A DNA stretch of 64,000 bases from Closterium sp. NIES-65 (lineage: Eukaryota; Streptophyta; Zygnematophyceae; Desmidiales; Closteriaceae): NCBI GenBank assembly GCA_948144175.1, contig CANXME010002087.1, forward strand, positions 2,849,501 to 2,913,500, read 5' to 3'. The stretch's first letter is position 1. Each line of letters starts with the position of its first letter. Made by a program: the position numbers and the translations under genes. The notes below the pieces were generated by a model, which was not told the origin of the DNA, did not search any database, and was given only the letters and a program-made list of their open reading frames with translations. Positions 12,264-21,188 of this stretch are shown in pieces.

Positions 12264-13493
12264 CCCACTGGAGCCTCCGGCGGCCAGTCTACGGTCTCTG
12301 CCAGGCGCCTCGCGAGTGGCACGACACACTAAGGACGACTCTTGCGGCTCTTGGGTTTGCTCCTTCTACTGCTGACCTGTCGATGTTTTTACGCACCGAC
12401 ACTTTGCAGCCGCCGTTCTACACCCTCGTGTTCGTCGATGACTTGGTTTTTGCCATTGCTCACACTGAGGCACTGACTCTAGTGAAGGCGGAGCTGCAGA
12501 AGACACACACGTGCACAGAGCTGGGTGAGCTGCGCAGCTATCTTGGCCTGCAGGTCACTCGGGACAGAGCACGCCGCACCATCACCCTGACTTAGTCGCA
12601 CATGGTGGAGCAGGTCGTCCATCGCTTCGACTTCTAGTACTCCTCGCCACAGTCCACTCCTGTGCCTACTGGTCACTCACTCTTAGCTCTTCCTTCGGAT
12701 GATTCCGTAGAGCCGAGTGGCCCGTATTCAAGTGGGCTGCCTCATGTACCTGATGACCTGCACTCGTCCTGACCTTGCTTACCCTCTTAGCATCCTAGGA
12801 TGCTATGTTGCGCTCGTGAGACACCGACTAGAGCACTGGAAGGCAGCTAAGAGGGTGATGCGCTACTTGTGCAGTACGTCGGGCATGGGGCTCGTGCTTG
12901 GGGGACGGGGTCCAGTTGTTCTCACTGGTCACGCAGACAATTCTTAGGTTGTCGACTTGGCTACACAGCGGTCGTCACAGGGTTACACCTTAAGCCTTGG
13001 CTCCGGTTCTGTCTCGTGGCGGTCTACCCGCTCGTCTTCTGTTCTCAGCTCCAGCTGTGAGGGTGAGATCTACGCAAGGGCCATGGCTGCACAGGAGCTA
13101 CGCTGGCTCACCTACCTGCTGACCGACCTGGGCAAGGTGCCTCGTTCTCCTCCAGTTCTGTACATCGACAACAACGCAATGCTTGCCTTGTGTTGCGAGC
13201 AGAGACTGGAGCACAGAACGAAGCACATCGCTCTTCGCTACTTTCTTGCTTGAGAGTTGCAGCAGCATGGTCAGCTTCGTCTTGGTTATGTGGCCTCTTA
13301 GGCCAACACGACTGATATCTTCACCAAGGCACTTCAGCCTTGTGATCATCAGCGATTCTGTACTGTTCTAGGCCTTCTCCTCATATGGCCTCACTTGCTC
13401 ACTTCTTGTTTTGCTTCTATTGTGATCTCTATATATAGACCTGCATGCTTACACTTGCTAGGTTGTGATCACTGTCTTGCTTGTTCTACTTTT

Positions 13494-13720
13494 TGTCAGA
13501 ATTTATATATGTAACTGCCTGTAGCTGTAGTTAGTGTAGTTATTATAAACTTTGTTAGGTGGTGCACCTTCTTTGTTCACTTACTATATGTTCTTGCAAA
13601 CCTATAGTGAAGTCATTCACTCTCCCTTGGCACAAACCACTCGATCCCTGCTTGGCCTAGCCTACTAAGCCTAGGCCGTCTTAACTCTCAACTACCTCAT
13701 TCGAGCTCGTTTTCTTGACA
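13494..13720 (+). repeat. 5' LTR of T1
   Basis: TGTCAGAATTTATA to TTTTCTTGACA. It shares GTAGTTAGTGTAGT and GGTGGTGCACCTT with the LTR of element M (reverse strand, 58911-59139), so the two belong to one subfamily. Confidence 0.88.
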
Positions 13721-13854
13721 TGGCATTAGAGCGTGTTTCGTCCTGGCCTGTGGGCCCGCCTTATGCTTCCGCTGCTGTTTTTCCGGTCGCGCGCCTAGGG
13801 CGCGTGGCGATTTTCGTCTTGTTCCGCCCCCGGTTGGCGAGTGACACCTTCTCT

Positions 13855-14055
13855 GCCCGTCGCGCGCTCCGTGGCACGCGACGGTGCCCTAAACTTGCCC
13901 GTCGTGCGCCCAGTGGCACGCGACGGTGCCCTGCTCGTCGTGCGCCCCGAGGCACACGACGGTGCCCTAAACTTGAACTTGCCCGTCGTGCGCCCCGTGG
14001 CACGCGACGCTGCTCTGCTCGTCGTGCGCCCCGTGGCATGCGCGACGGTGCCCTT
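13855..14055 (+). repeat. GC-rich tandem repeats inside T1
   Basis: About five units of the form GTCGTGCGCCCCGTGGCACG followed by CGACGGTGCCCT, with small spacers. Non-coding in appearance, although long frames stay open through it. Confidence 0.7.
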
Positions 14056-14726
14056 GAGCCGCCACAAAACCGCCCCTGGCGCCTGCGACGGTGTCCTGAA
14101 CCGCCCACTACCCGCCCTTGGCGCACTCGGCGGTGCCTCTGCTTCACCCCGCGCCTGCAGTCCCTGCAGCCGCCCCTGACCTACCTGCACCGACCCTATG
14201 TAGCCGCTCTGCGGCTTTCTTCCCGCCCACCCCCTCCTCCTTCGTCTCCCTGCAGCCGTGGAGGGGAGGGTATGGGGGTGGCGGGTGTTGGAGTGTTGGG
14301 TAGTGTGCTCCCCTTCCCCTCCTCCTCCTTTCGTTCCCACTACTGCAGCTGCCGCTGGGGGGGAGGGTGTGAGGGTGTGGGGGAGCTGGGGGAGTGGCAC
14401 TGGGGTGGCGGGTGTGAGACCATCCAGCAGCCGTCCCTCCACCTCTCCTCTCTTCCCCCCTCTGCTGCTCCTGCAGCAGTGTGGGGGGGAGGGGGAGGGG
14501 GAGGGTGAGGAGATGGAGGGGGTGACCAGCCAGAGCCAGCCCGCCTCCTCACTCTCCCTGCTGCCCCTCCTGTGGTTGGGGGGGAGAGGGTAAGGGGTTG
14601 GCAGGAATTGCTTGCTGTACCTTTGCTGCTGTACCTACTCTGTTACCGTACCTGCTGTTGCTGTTGCTTGTGTACCCCTGCAGGTTGTGTTCTGCACAAA
14701 CTCCTGCTGCAGGCAGTTATGGGGGA

Positions 14727-14954
14727 GTGTCATAATTTATATATGTAACTGCCTGTAGCTGTAGTTAGTGTAGTTATTATAAACTTTGTTAGGTGGTGCA
14801 CCTTCTTTATTCACTTGCTACATATTCTTGCAAACCTATAGTGAAGTCATTCACTCTCCCTTGGCACAAACCACTCGATCCCTCCTTGGCCTAGGCTACT
14901 AAGCCTAGGCCGTCTTAACTCTCAACTACCTCATCCGAGCTCGTTTTCTTGACA
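14727..14954 (+). repeat. 3' LTR of T1
   Basis: TGTCATAATTTATA to TTTTCTTGACA, directly followed by the CTTTT duplication and then the resumed 3' untranslated block of copia A. Confidence 0.88.
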
Positions 14955-15103
14955 CTTTTTTGAACTTTGCGTGTGAACTGGCCTTGTGGCCACTTGCTTG
15001 TGCTCGGAATGTGTGGTGACGTCGTGATCCATCCTGAGCTTGCTTTGCTCTTCTTGACTGGTCTTGTGACCTCTTGTTCTCCCCCACTTTGCATATGGGG
15101 GTG

Positions 15104-15234
15104 TGTCAAACTTATATGCTATAGTCTGTGTAGGCTGTAGTGGGGTAGATAATATGGGGTACAACACTTTTAGGTTCACTACTTGTACCCACCTGCTTCC
15201 TAGTCCACTTTCATTGCCACGTACTATTCTCACA
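15104..15234 (+). repeat. 3' LTR of copia A
   Basis: TGTCAAACTTATATG to TATTCTCACA, 131 bp, preceded by the polypurine module CCACTTTGCATATGGGGGTG. It closely matches the LTRs of elements F and I, placing A, F and I in one subfamily. Confidence 0.85.
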
Positions 15235-17539
15235 GTGTGCTGATTGGGTCCGTGATGTGTCACGTCGCACACCCAGATCGCCCAGGAGCTCTTATCGCGT
15301 ATAGTGATGTCCGCCGTCTGCTCTTTGATCGGGGTGTACTCCGCCGACTCCCTATCAACGATGAAACCTGCATCCTTCGCCATACTAATGCAGGTGGCTA
15401 CCGAAGTAGCCTGGACAGCGGCGACGGCAGTGCGGAAGGCTGCAGCGGCTATTGAAGTAGTGGCGGCTTGGGCAGAGGTGGCAGCAGCTGGTCACGGGGG
15501 GCCACGAAACGGACGGCAGCGACGGCTCTGGCGGCGGCAGTGGCAACAGCTGTAGCTGCGGCAGGGTGGCAGCAACAACATCGCGGAAAAGGAAAATGTC
15601 AAAATTGGGGGTCCGAATGTATTTCTACGAAAAGTTTGCGGTTTTGTTGCGTGAAGTATCCAAATAACATCGACCCAAAATCGCAAATTTCCGTACATAA
15701 TTTCAGTAGGTTTTCACTAGCGCCAAAAAGTCGCTCAAAAGTAGCATGTGTTGTTCAGGATCCGTCACTTTGAGAGCTTACGACGAACTCATTACTCAAC
15801 TAAACGCAAATCCGCTCTGTAGGATTGTGCGCCTTAGGCTTTGCTACCATCTTCAAGTTGAATTTGTCGTTAAGATGGTCTATAGAGTGAGAACCAAGTA
15901 AAAACGTCTAGCAGCCGCATGACTAGAATGGTGGAGGAAGTACAAGCATTAAGGCATAGAAAGTTGGAGTTGGGAACCTCCAAGAGAACCATGAGAGGGA
16001 AGGGGTTCTCCAAGAGCTAGGGAAGGGTGTTAGGAACCTTCCTAGCAGCAAGGATGCAACCCTCATCATGAGGTCCTTGAGGTGTCACATGCAAAATCCA
16101 ATCTAGTTGGATTTTGTCTAGGTGTTGCAACATTTGCAACCCATGCTAGAAACTTCTAGCCACCCCAATCCAAAAGTCAAAGTTGCCTTCCCTAACCACC
16201 CAACCAAAGATCCCTTTATAGTCATGACTAAGTAATCACCCAAATTAGATATAACCCCAAAAGGTAATAAGAAATCCAAGTCTTGTAAATCTTGTAACTT
16301 GGGCGATCTTGGTCGGAATAAGGCGAACTTGGTACCGTTGGAAAGCTCTGGATTTCTCCTGCATGATCAAGCATTTAAACTTGGAGAGAAACACAGAGAT
16401 GAAAATATCCAACAGCCATGCACAATGACATATGCTCATGCAAACAATGCACGCATGAATAGCACGAGCACTTAGCAGGACGTTAGGATGACATGCACTA
16501 AGAATGACGTGCATCCAACAAACTTGCACATCAGGTCTATGGTTCCACATGGTCAAAAACGATAACCGGCGGTTACGCACAGTAACATCGATTGTCAGAT
16601 GGAACAACCGTACTCGCGAAATTAGTTCAACCCCACGAATACTAGCGAGGCTGTAAACCTGGACACCTAGTTTTCAGAAAATAGCAAATCTGAACCTGAA
16701 CCACCTAACCCAGGTAACGTGTTATCTAGTACAATATTTAGCAACCAATTATTGTTCTTGCTGTAGATTATAAAGCAATCTACACCCTCTGTTCCGTACA
16801 CGTCTGCACGCCCAACCAAACAAACCGTCCACCTAATATGCACACCCCCCGCCACCCCAGCTTTTCCGAGAAGACATAGATCCCCCTCCCCTCCCCACCA
16901 TTCCCCACAACGCCTCTATTCCTCCCATACAAATCCCCTCACTCAACCCATTACCTCATTATCATTTTCTTGTTTCAAATTCCCATACAATGCTCCTCAA
17001 GTTCCCGCAACCTAGATCTATTCTTACTGGACTGCCATGTTGTTATTTTCTGTGCTCGCAGGCGTTATTTCTAGAAGTTATCTCATACTCTATTCCCCTT
17101 TTCAGTTTTTTCGCCCTGGACATGCTCAAGTAGTGACTTGCGGAAGGTATACGTTTTTCTGGTGAAGTATTGTCCTTTGCTTCCCTATTCTCGCATGTCT
17201 GTTATCTTGTCACTTCAAAGTAATGCCATTTGTTCACTATTTGCAATTCCGAATTATTTACTATCATGTTTCCTACGATTTCATCACCTTCCATTATTAT
17301 GTATTCTTACGAACACTAAGATGCATCTCAATCGTCGCCATGCGTAACCATCATGGTAACGGCCTCCTAAACCGACGATGCTTTTGGAGCGTTGTCGTAT
17401 GTCCTGTATCGACGCAGCAGTGACTCTCTGTGTTTTCTCGAAGCTGTTTTCACTATCTCCCTTTTTCTCGCCCCCTTTCTCACCTCCATTTCAGACGTGC
17501 GATCTTCTTTTCGGCTATCAGCATTGCGAGCGGCAATAT
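15235..17539. other. non-element DNA with a chain of hairpins, no gene recognised
   Basis: This is AT-richer than the elements around it. A short minus-strand frame (15235-15383) resembles part of an endonuclease-like domain but is too short to name. 15846-16230 holds a series of perfect hairpins (see findings). Pyrimidine-rich DNA at about 16870-16960 could be a leader or promoter region, but no convincing coding sequence follows. Short frames at 16245-16607 (-) and 17138-17347 (+) have no recognisable domain. Confidence 0.5.
15846..16230. repeat. string of perfect hairpins, chain 1
   Basis: Consecutive perfect inverted repeats with short loops. Stems include ACCATCTT/AAGATGGT (15846-15878), TTGGAG/CTCCAA (15964-15983), GAGAACC/GGTTCTC (15984-16010), TAGGAA/TTCCTA (16031-16044), CCTCAT/ATGAGG (16061-16073), CAAAATCCAA/TTGGATTTTG (16092-16116), GTTGCAA/TTGCAAC (16124-16140), GCTAGAA/TTCTAGC (16145-16160) and the palindrome TAGTCATGACTA (16219-16230). 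Stem sequences are unrelated to each other. Confidence 0.85.
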
Positions 17540-17678
17540 TTTCAGGAGAATGAATGAGGAATGAAACAGCAGAAGAGGGTTTTCACTAGCAGCAGATAGG
17601 ATACATATAGCAAACCCTAATTTGGGTTGTACTCACTATCTACCCCACTGCAGACTAGACAATTATAGCATTTTGACA
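17540..17678 (-). repeat. 3' LTR of element G
   Basis: A 139-bp LTR. On the minus strand it reads TGTCAAAATGCTATAATTG onward, with the common core GCAGTGGGGTAG and ATTAGGGTTTGC. The outer end reads TTTCAGG rather than the usual TG, but the AATAT duplication supports the boundary. Confidence 0.75.
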
Positions 17679-18289
17679 CACCCCCATAGGCAAAGTGGGA
17701 TATGATCAGCACAGCAAGCAGCCGCATAAGAAGTTCAAAATCACAAGCAAAGCTAGAGGCAGTCACAGAGGGCAAGTGAGGAGGAGGAGGGACTGTGCGA
17801 GGAGTGGAGATAGGAGGCGACGAGTGAAGTCGCAGACGCACGGGCAATAGGAGCGGCGCATACGGTGGCTACCGGAGCAAGGGCCCCTGACTATAGGAGT
17901 AACTGGCTCTGCGGCTAAGATGAGCGGCAAGAGTAACGGACCCACGGGCGACAGGCGCAGCAGGCTCGCTGGGCTACCAGAGCAAGGGCCTCAGAATACT
18001 GGCGTTGCTGACGTCACCACGGCTACCTCCGCTCAACTTCCCCCAACTGTCTCACACCCCTTTCACACACCCCCTGCTGCACCCCTAGCTCCACTCTCAC
18101 GACACCCCCCCTAGCGTCACTCCCTCGGCTCCCACACACCCACACTCCTCAGCGGCAGCTGCAGCAGTGGGAGAGAGAGGAGGAGGAGGAGGAGCAGAGG
18201 AGGCCTCACACACCCGTCACCCCCATATTCGCCACCCCCACACTCGCCACCCATGGGGAGGAAGAAGCCTCGTGGCACACGGGGGCACA

Positions 18290-18620
18290 GGGCGGCGCAA
18301 CGGCAGCACAGGGGGCGTGAGCGGGTCCCCAAGGCGGCGCGACGGGAGCGCAGGGGGCGCGCGCAGGTCCCCAGGGCGGCACGACAGGATGGCGGGGGCC
18401 GCATGCAGGTCCTCAGGGCGACGCGATGGGATCGCGGGGGGCGTGCGCGGGTCCCCAGGGGCGACGCGACGGTCGACAGGGAGGGACGCGCAGGTCCCCG
18501 GGGGCGGCGCGACGGTCGACAGGGAGGGACGCGCGGGTCCCCGGGGTGACCCGGCGGTCGACAAGGAGGGACGCGCGGATCCTCGGGGGCGGCGCGACGG
18601 TCGACGGGGGGGGACGCGCG
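18290..18620 (-). repeat. GC-rich tandem repeats in element G
   Basis: Units built on GGCGCGACGG, GTCGACAGGGAGGGACGCGC and GGTCCCCGGGG, repeated about eight times with drift. It occupies the place next to the primer-site end, as in the leaders of the autonomous copia elements. Confidence 0.7.
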
Positions 18621-18647
18621 GGACTAGACAATTATAGCATTCTGACA

Positions 18648-20078
18648 AATATAGTCGTTGAGAAAGGTGTTCGTATCTCTGGCAAGGTTTACGTTAGTAC
18701 GTACGCGATGTACTGGCGTACGTGCTTTGTTTCCTGTTCTTTGATGTGATCACTTCCTGGTAACCGTTCATCGGTTTTTATTTGCTGCTTTCTTTTATGT
18801 TAATTGATGTGGTCCTACGCTTGCAGCTCATAATTAAGGTTGCGACCAAACTTGTTGCAACTGCATCTCAGTCGACATACAATGCAATGCATGTGTCGTT
18901 TGGTGAGTTGCAAACTCGTTCATCACTAACCCCGCTGGAGCAATTTCCGTGCGCATGCATAACAGCAGGCTTATTGACAAGCGAAATTGCACCAAGTAAT
19001 ATATTACCCATTTTTGCAAGCCTCTAAGCATAATGGAAGTATCTGGTGAGTGCTAAACTGCATATTTGGGAAGTGCATGTTGCACAAGCTTTACCTTGCT
19101 ATCTTTCTTGCAGGCAATATCAACAAGCAGCACCCTAACAGTTGTCGTGATTGTTAGCTGTGCTATAAGATGTTATGGTGGTTTGGGAAGACATTTTGCA
19201 TTTTGTATGTGCGCGCATTTTCATTTTCATTGTGTTAAGTTCTGTGCGCATTCGTTCTTGCATTTTGTGTGCTTTGTTTTCATTCGTAATTGCATTTTGT
19301 GTTTGTGCCTTTTCAGTTTCGTTTTCACTGTTCTCATGAAGCGCTCACATGAGGCTCACATGATGCGCTCAAATGAGGCTCACATGATGCGCTCAAATGA
19401 GGCTCACATGATGCGATCAAATGAGACTCCCACGAAGTTTCAAATGAGGCCCTCATGAAACTCAAATGATTTCCCATGAAAGTCACATGAGAAATATTTC
19501 ATGCGAGGCTCATATGGGCAAGCTTCGAATGATTTATGCGAGGCTCATTGAAGTTCCATATGCCTCGAATATTTCATGCGAGGCTCATTGGGGCTCCATG
19601 CGAGCGAATGATGTACCAAGGGGGCTAGATATTTTGACTATCGAAGGGGTGTTGTTTGACTCTCTCGCGCAATTCAAAGGGTGCAAAAATCAGGACCGCG
19701 TGTGGATCCTGATACGCGCCTGTGGCCCCTCAGGGTTCGGGCGTGTGGCGCGTTCTGTTGCGCATGCACTGTATTGCACAATCGCAATAAGATAGGGCTC
19801 ATTTCGACCTTGTACACCCTAATGCTCACTCAACCGCCCACTCTGAATACGCCCACTGCCACTCCATACGCCCAGTGGTCGACATTCACAGCCAACGGCC
19901 CGCGCGTTACTAGCCCACGACAAAGCTAAGATATTCCTGACCTCGAATAGGTTAATCGAGTTCCCCAGACAAAACACGCTGGGCTACCCAGATACAGTCC
20001 CATTCTCCCCGTAGAGAGCGCATGCTCGAAAGAGGAGCACAGGGAAAGATGGGGAACGGGACTAAAATGGGCATCAGG
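18648..20078. other. non-element DNA between elements G and C
   Basis: AT-richer DNA with no recognisable gene. It holds a short 24-bp tandem repeat (19341-19436), further drifting copies of ATGCGAGGCTCAT (19495-19610), and several short hairpins: ACGTACG/CGTACGT (18699-18723), AACCG/CGGTT (around 18762), GAGTT/AACTC (around 18905), CTCGA/TCGAG (19942-19960) and CTGGG/CCCAG (19979-19991). It is continuous with 26813-27192 across the insertion of element C. Confidence 0.5.
19341..19436 (+). repeat. 24-bp tandem repeat, about four units
   Basis: Units start at 19341, 19365, 19389 and 19413. The second and third are identical (GCGCTCAAATGAGGCTCACA then TGAT). The first differs at one base and the last has several changes. 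The period is a multiple of three and the frame stays open (RSHEAHMM per unit), but no larger coding region surrounds it. Confidence 0.85.
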
Positions 20079-20210
20079 TGTCAAACATCATATATGTTAT
20101 ACTTGTGTAGGCTACAGTGGGTTAGCCTATAGGGGGTACACAATTCTAGGGTTTACTACTTGTACTCTTTTCACTTCTAGTTGATCCATTCCTGTTCGCT
20201 TATTCTCACA
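20079..20210 (+). repeat. 5' LTR of copia C
   Basis: TGTCAAACATCATATATG to TTATTCTCACA, 132 bp. It is directly followed by TGGTATAGAGCGG, close to the initiator tRNA-Met primer site. Confidence 0.92.
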
Positions 20211-20274
20211 TGGTATAGAGCGGGTCCTTCTACGGACCGTTTTTTTTGGGCCCACCGAAGCGCCCCCCGAGGCG

Positions 20275-20750
20275 CGATCTTTTTTTTAGCGACCCCTCGG
20301 GTCGCCATTTCCCCTGCGGCCCCGCCGCCTTCACTGACGCGGCCCCGCCGCCCTCTCTGTCGCGGCCCCGCCGCCTGCTCTCACGCGGCCCCGCCCCGGC
20401 TCCTTCGCGGCCCCGCCGCCTGCTCTCGCGCGGCCCCGCCCCGGCTTCTACGCGGCCCCGCCCCGGCTTTCACGCGGCCCCGCCGACGGCTTTGTCGCGG
20501 CCCCGCCCAGGCCCTTACGCGGCTCCGCCGCCTGCTCTCACGCGGCCCTGCCCCGGCTCCTTCGCGGCCCCGCCGCCTGCTCTCACGCGGCCCCGCCCCG
20601 GCTTTCACGCGGCCCCGCCGACGGCTTTGTCGCGGCCCCGCCCAGGCCCTTACGCGGCTACGCCGTCTGCTCTCACGCGGCCCCGCCCCGGCTCCTTCGC
20701 GGCCCCGCCGCCTGCTCTCACGCGGCCCCGCCCCGGCTTCTACGCGGCCA
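20275..20750 (+). repeat. GC-rich tandem repeat leader of copia C
   Basis: Repeats of CGCGGCCCCGCC with spacers such as GCCTGCTCTCA and CCGGCTCCTT. A larger unit of roughly 150 bp also seems duplicated (about 20460-20580 and 20595-20715). The array lies between primer site and gag. Confidence 0.8.
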
Positions 20751-21188
20751 GCAGAGGGGTGGCAGGTGTGTGGCCTCCCCTGCTTCTCCTCCTCCTTCCT
20801 CTCCCACTGCAGCAGCCGAGCCGCTCACCTGCAGCAACCGAGCCGCCCCACAGCCGAGCCGCCCTGCCGCCGAGCCGCCGGGTCGCTGAGCTGCTGAACT
20901 GCAGTTGCTGCCGAGCCGCCCTGCCGCCGAGCCGCCGAGTCACCGAGCTGCTGAGCTGCAGTTGCTGCTGAGCCGCCTTGCCGCCGAGCCGCCCGAGTCG
21001 CCTGAGCCGCCGAGCCGCCGAGCTGCCGAGCCGCTGAGTCGCCGAGCCTACTCTTCCCACCACTGGTGAGCTCTTGCCCTGCTAGCACGCTGCGCGTCGC
21101 CTGCTTGCCTGCCTGCCTGCCTTTTGGCTTGCCTGGCTGCCTGCCTCCCTGCTGCTAGTCCTGCTCCTGCTTCTACTTGCGGAGCCAA

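Larger units (their letters stand above)
800..13405 (+). pseudogene. gag-pol remains of copia element A (split by element B)
   Basis: This is the decayed gag-pol region of element A. The gag end resembles the gag of element E (MYITLYYLVTRLPDSL here, MYITLYFLVTRLPESL there) and is followed by a Gly-rich tract and a C-x13-C-x3-H-x4-C cluster. Protease shows DSGAS. The integrase zinc domain shows HHRLGH and CVPC. The core carries HMDVWGPA, HSDRGGEF and QQNGIAE. RT and RNase H follow on the far side of element B, with FVDDLVFA and DNNAMLALC. The order protease-integrase-RT-RNase H defines Ty1/copia. Coordinates are outer limits of recognisable similarity, not a reading frame. Confidence 0.85.
13494..14954 (+). 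mobile_element. non-autonomous LTR element T1 inside copia A
   Basis: This is a 1.46-kb element with 227/228-bp LTRs (13494-13720 and 14727-14954). It is flanked by CTTTT duplications (13489-13493, 14955-14959). A primer-site-like TGGCATTAGAGCG follows the left LTR and GGGGGAG precedes the right one. The 1-kb interior has no protease, integrase or RT. It holds GC-rich tandem repeats and the conserved block shared with G, H, K and M. By eye the LTRs differ at about 9 sites, roughly 96% identity. It looks complete for a non-coding, TRIM-like element, presumably copied with proteins supplied in trans. Confidence 0.88.
1..15234 (+). mobile_element. Ty1/copia element A, broken, hosting two insertions
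   Basis: This is a copia-type LTR retrotransposon whose 5' end lies left of the window. Parts in order are a GC-rich repeat leader (about 85-660), a partial gag (about 800-1520), protease (about 1800-1880), integrase zinc domain and core (about 2240-3200), a Pro/Ala/Gly-rich linker, RT starting near 4520, the rest of RT from 12264, RNase H (about 12720-13400), a 3' untranslated block and a 3' LTR at 15104-15234. Element B sits inside RT and element T1 inside the 3' untranslated block. A is therefore older than both. It is broken, with roughly half a dozen or more breaks besides the insertions. Family and part order are clear from motifs such as DSGAS, LLWHHRLGHPS and VDDLVFA. Confidence 0.9.
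17540..18647 (-). mobile_element. non-autonomous LTR element G
   Basis: A short element in minus orientation, flanked by AATAT on both sides (17535-17539, 18648-18652). The left LTR (17540-17678) ends TTTTGACA and is followed by the reverse complement of the copia polypurine module. The right LTR survives only in part and ends TTCTGACA. The interior has no pol gene. It holds the conserved block near 18151-18250 and a GC-rich array of about 27-45-bp units (18290-18620). It is broken at one end and related to T1, H, K and M by the shared block. Confidence 0.78.

Noticed and set aside
13720-14508. 262-residue frame inside T1
   Set aside because: Built from GC-rich repeats and the shared non-coding block. 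Neighbouring family members do not keep this frame.
16245-16607. 120-residue minus-strand frame as a host gene
   Set aside because: No recognisable domain, no supporting splice or start context, and it is in AT-rich DNA where such a frame can occur by chance.
17138-17347. Short plus-strand frame after a pyrimidine-rich region
   Set aside because: The pyrimidine-rich stretch could be a leader, but the frame shows no domain and has unremarkable composition.
20181-20971. Long open frames rich in Arg, Pro and Ala in the leader of copia C
   Set aside because: They are open because the GC-rich tandem repeat lacks stop codons in several frames. Composition follows the repeat unit and no domain is visible.
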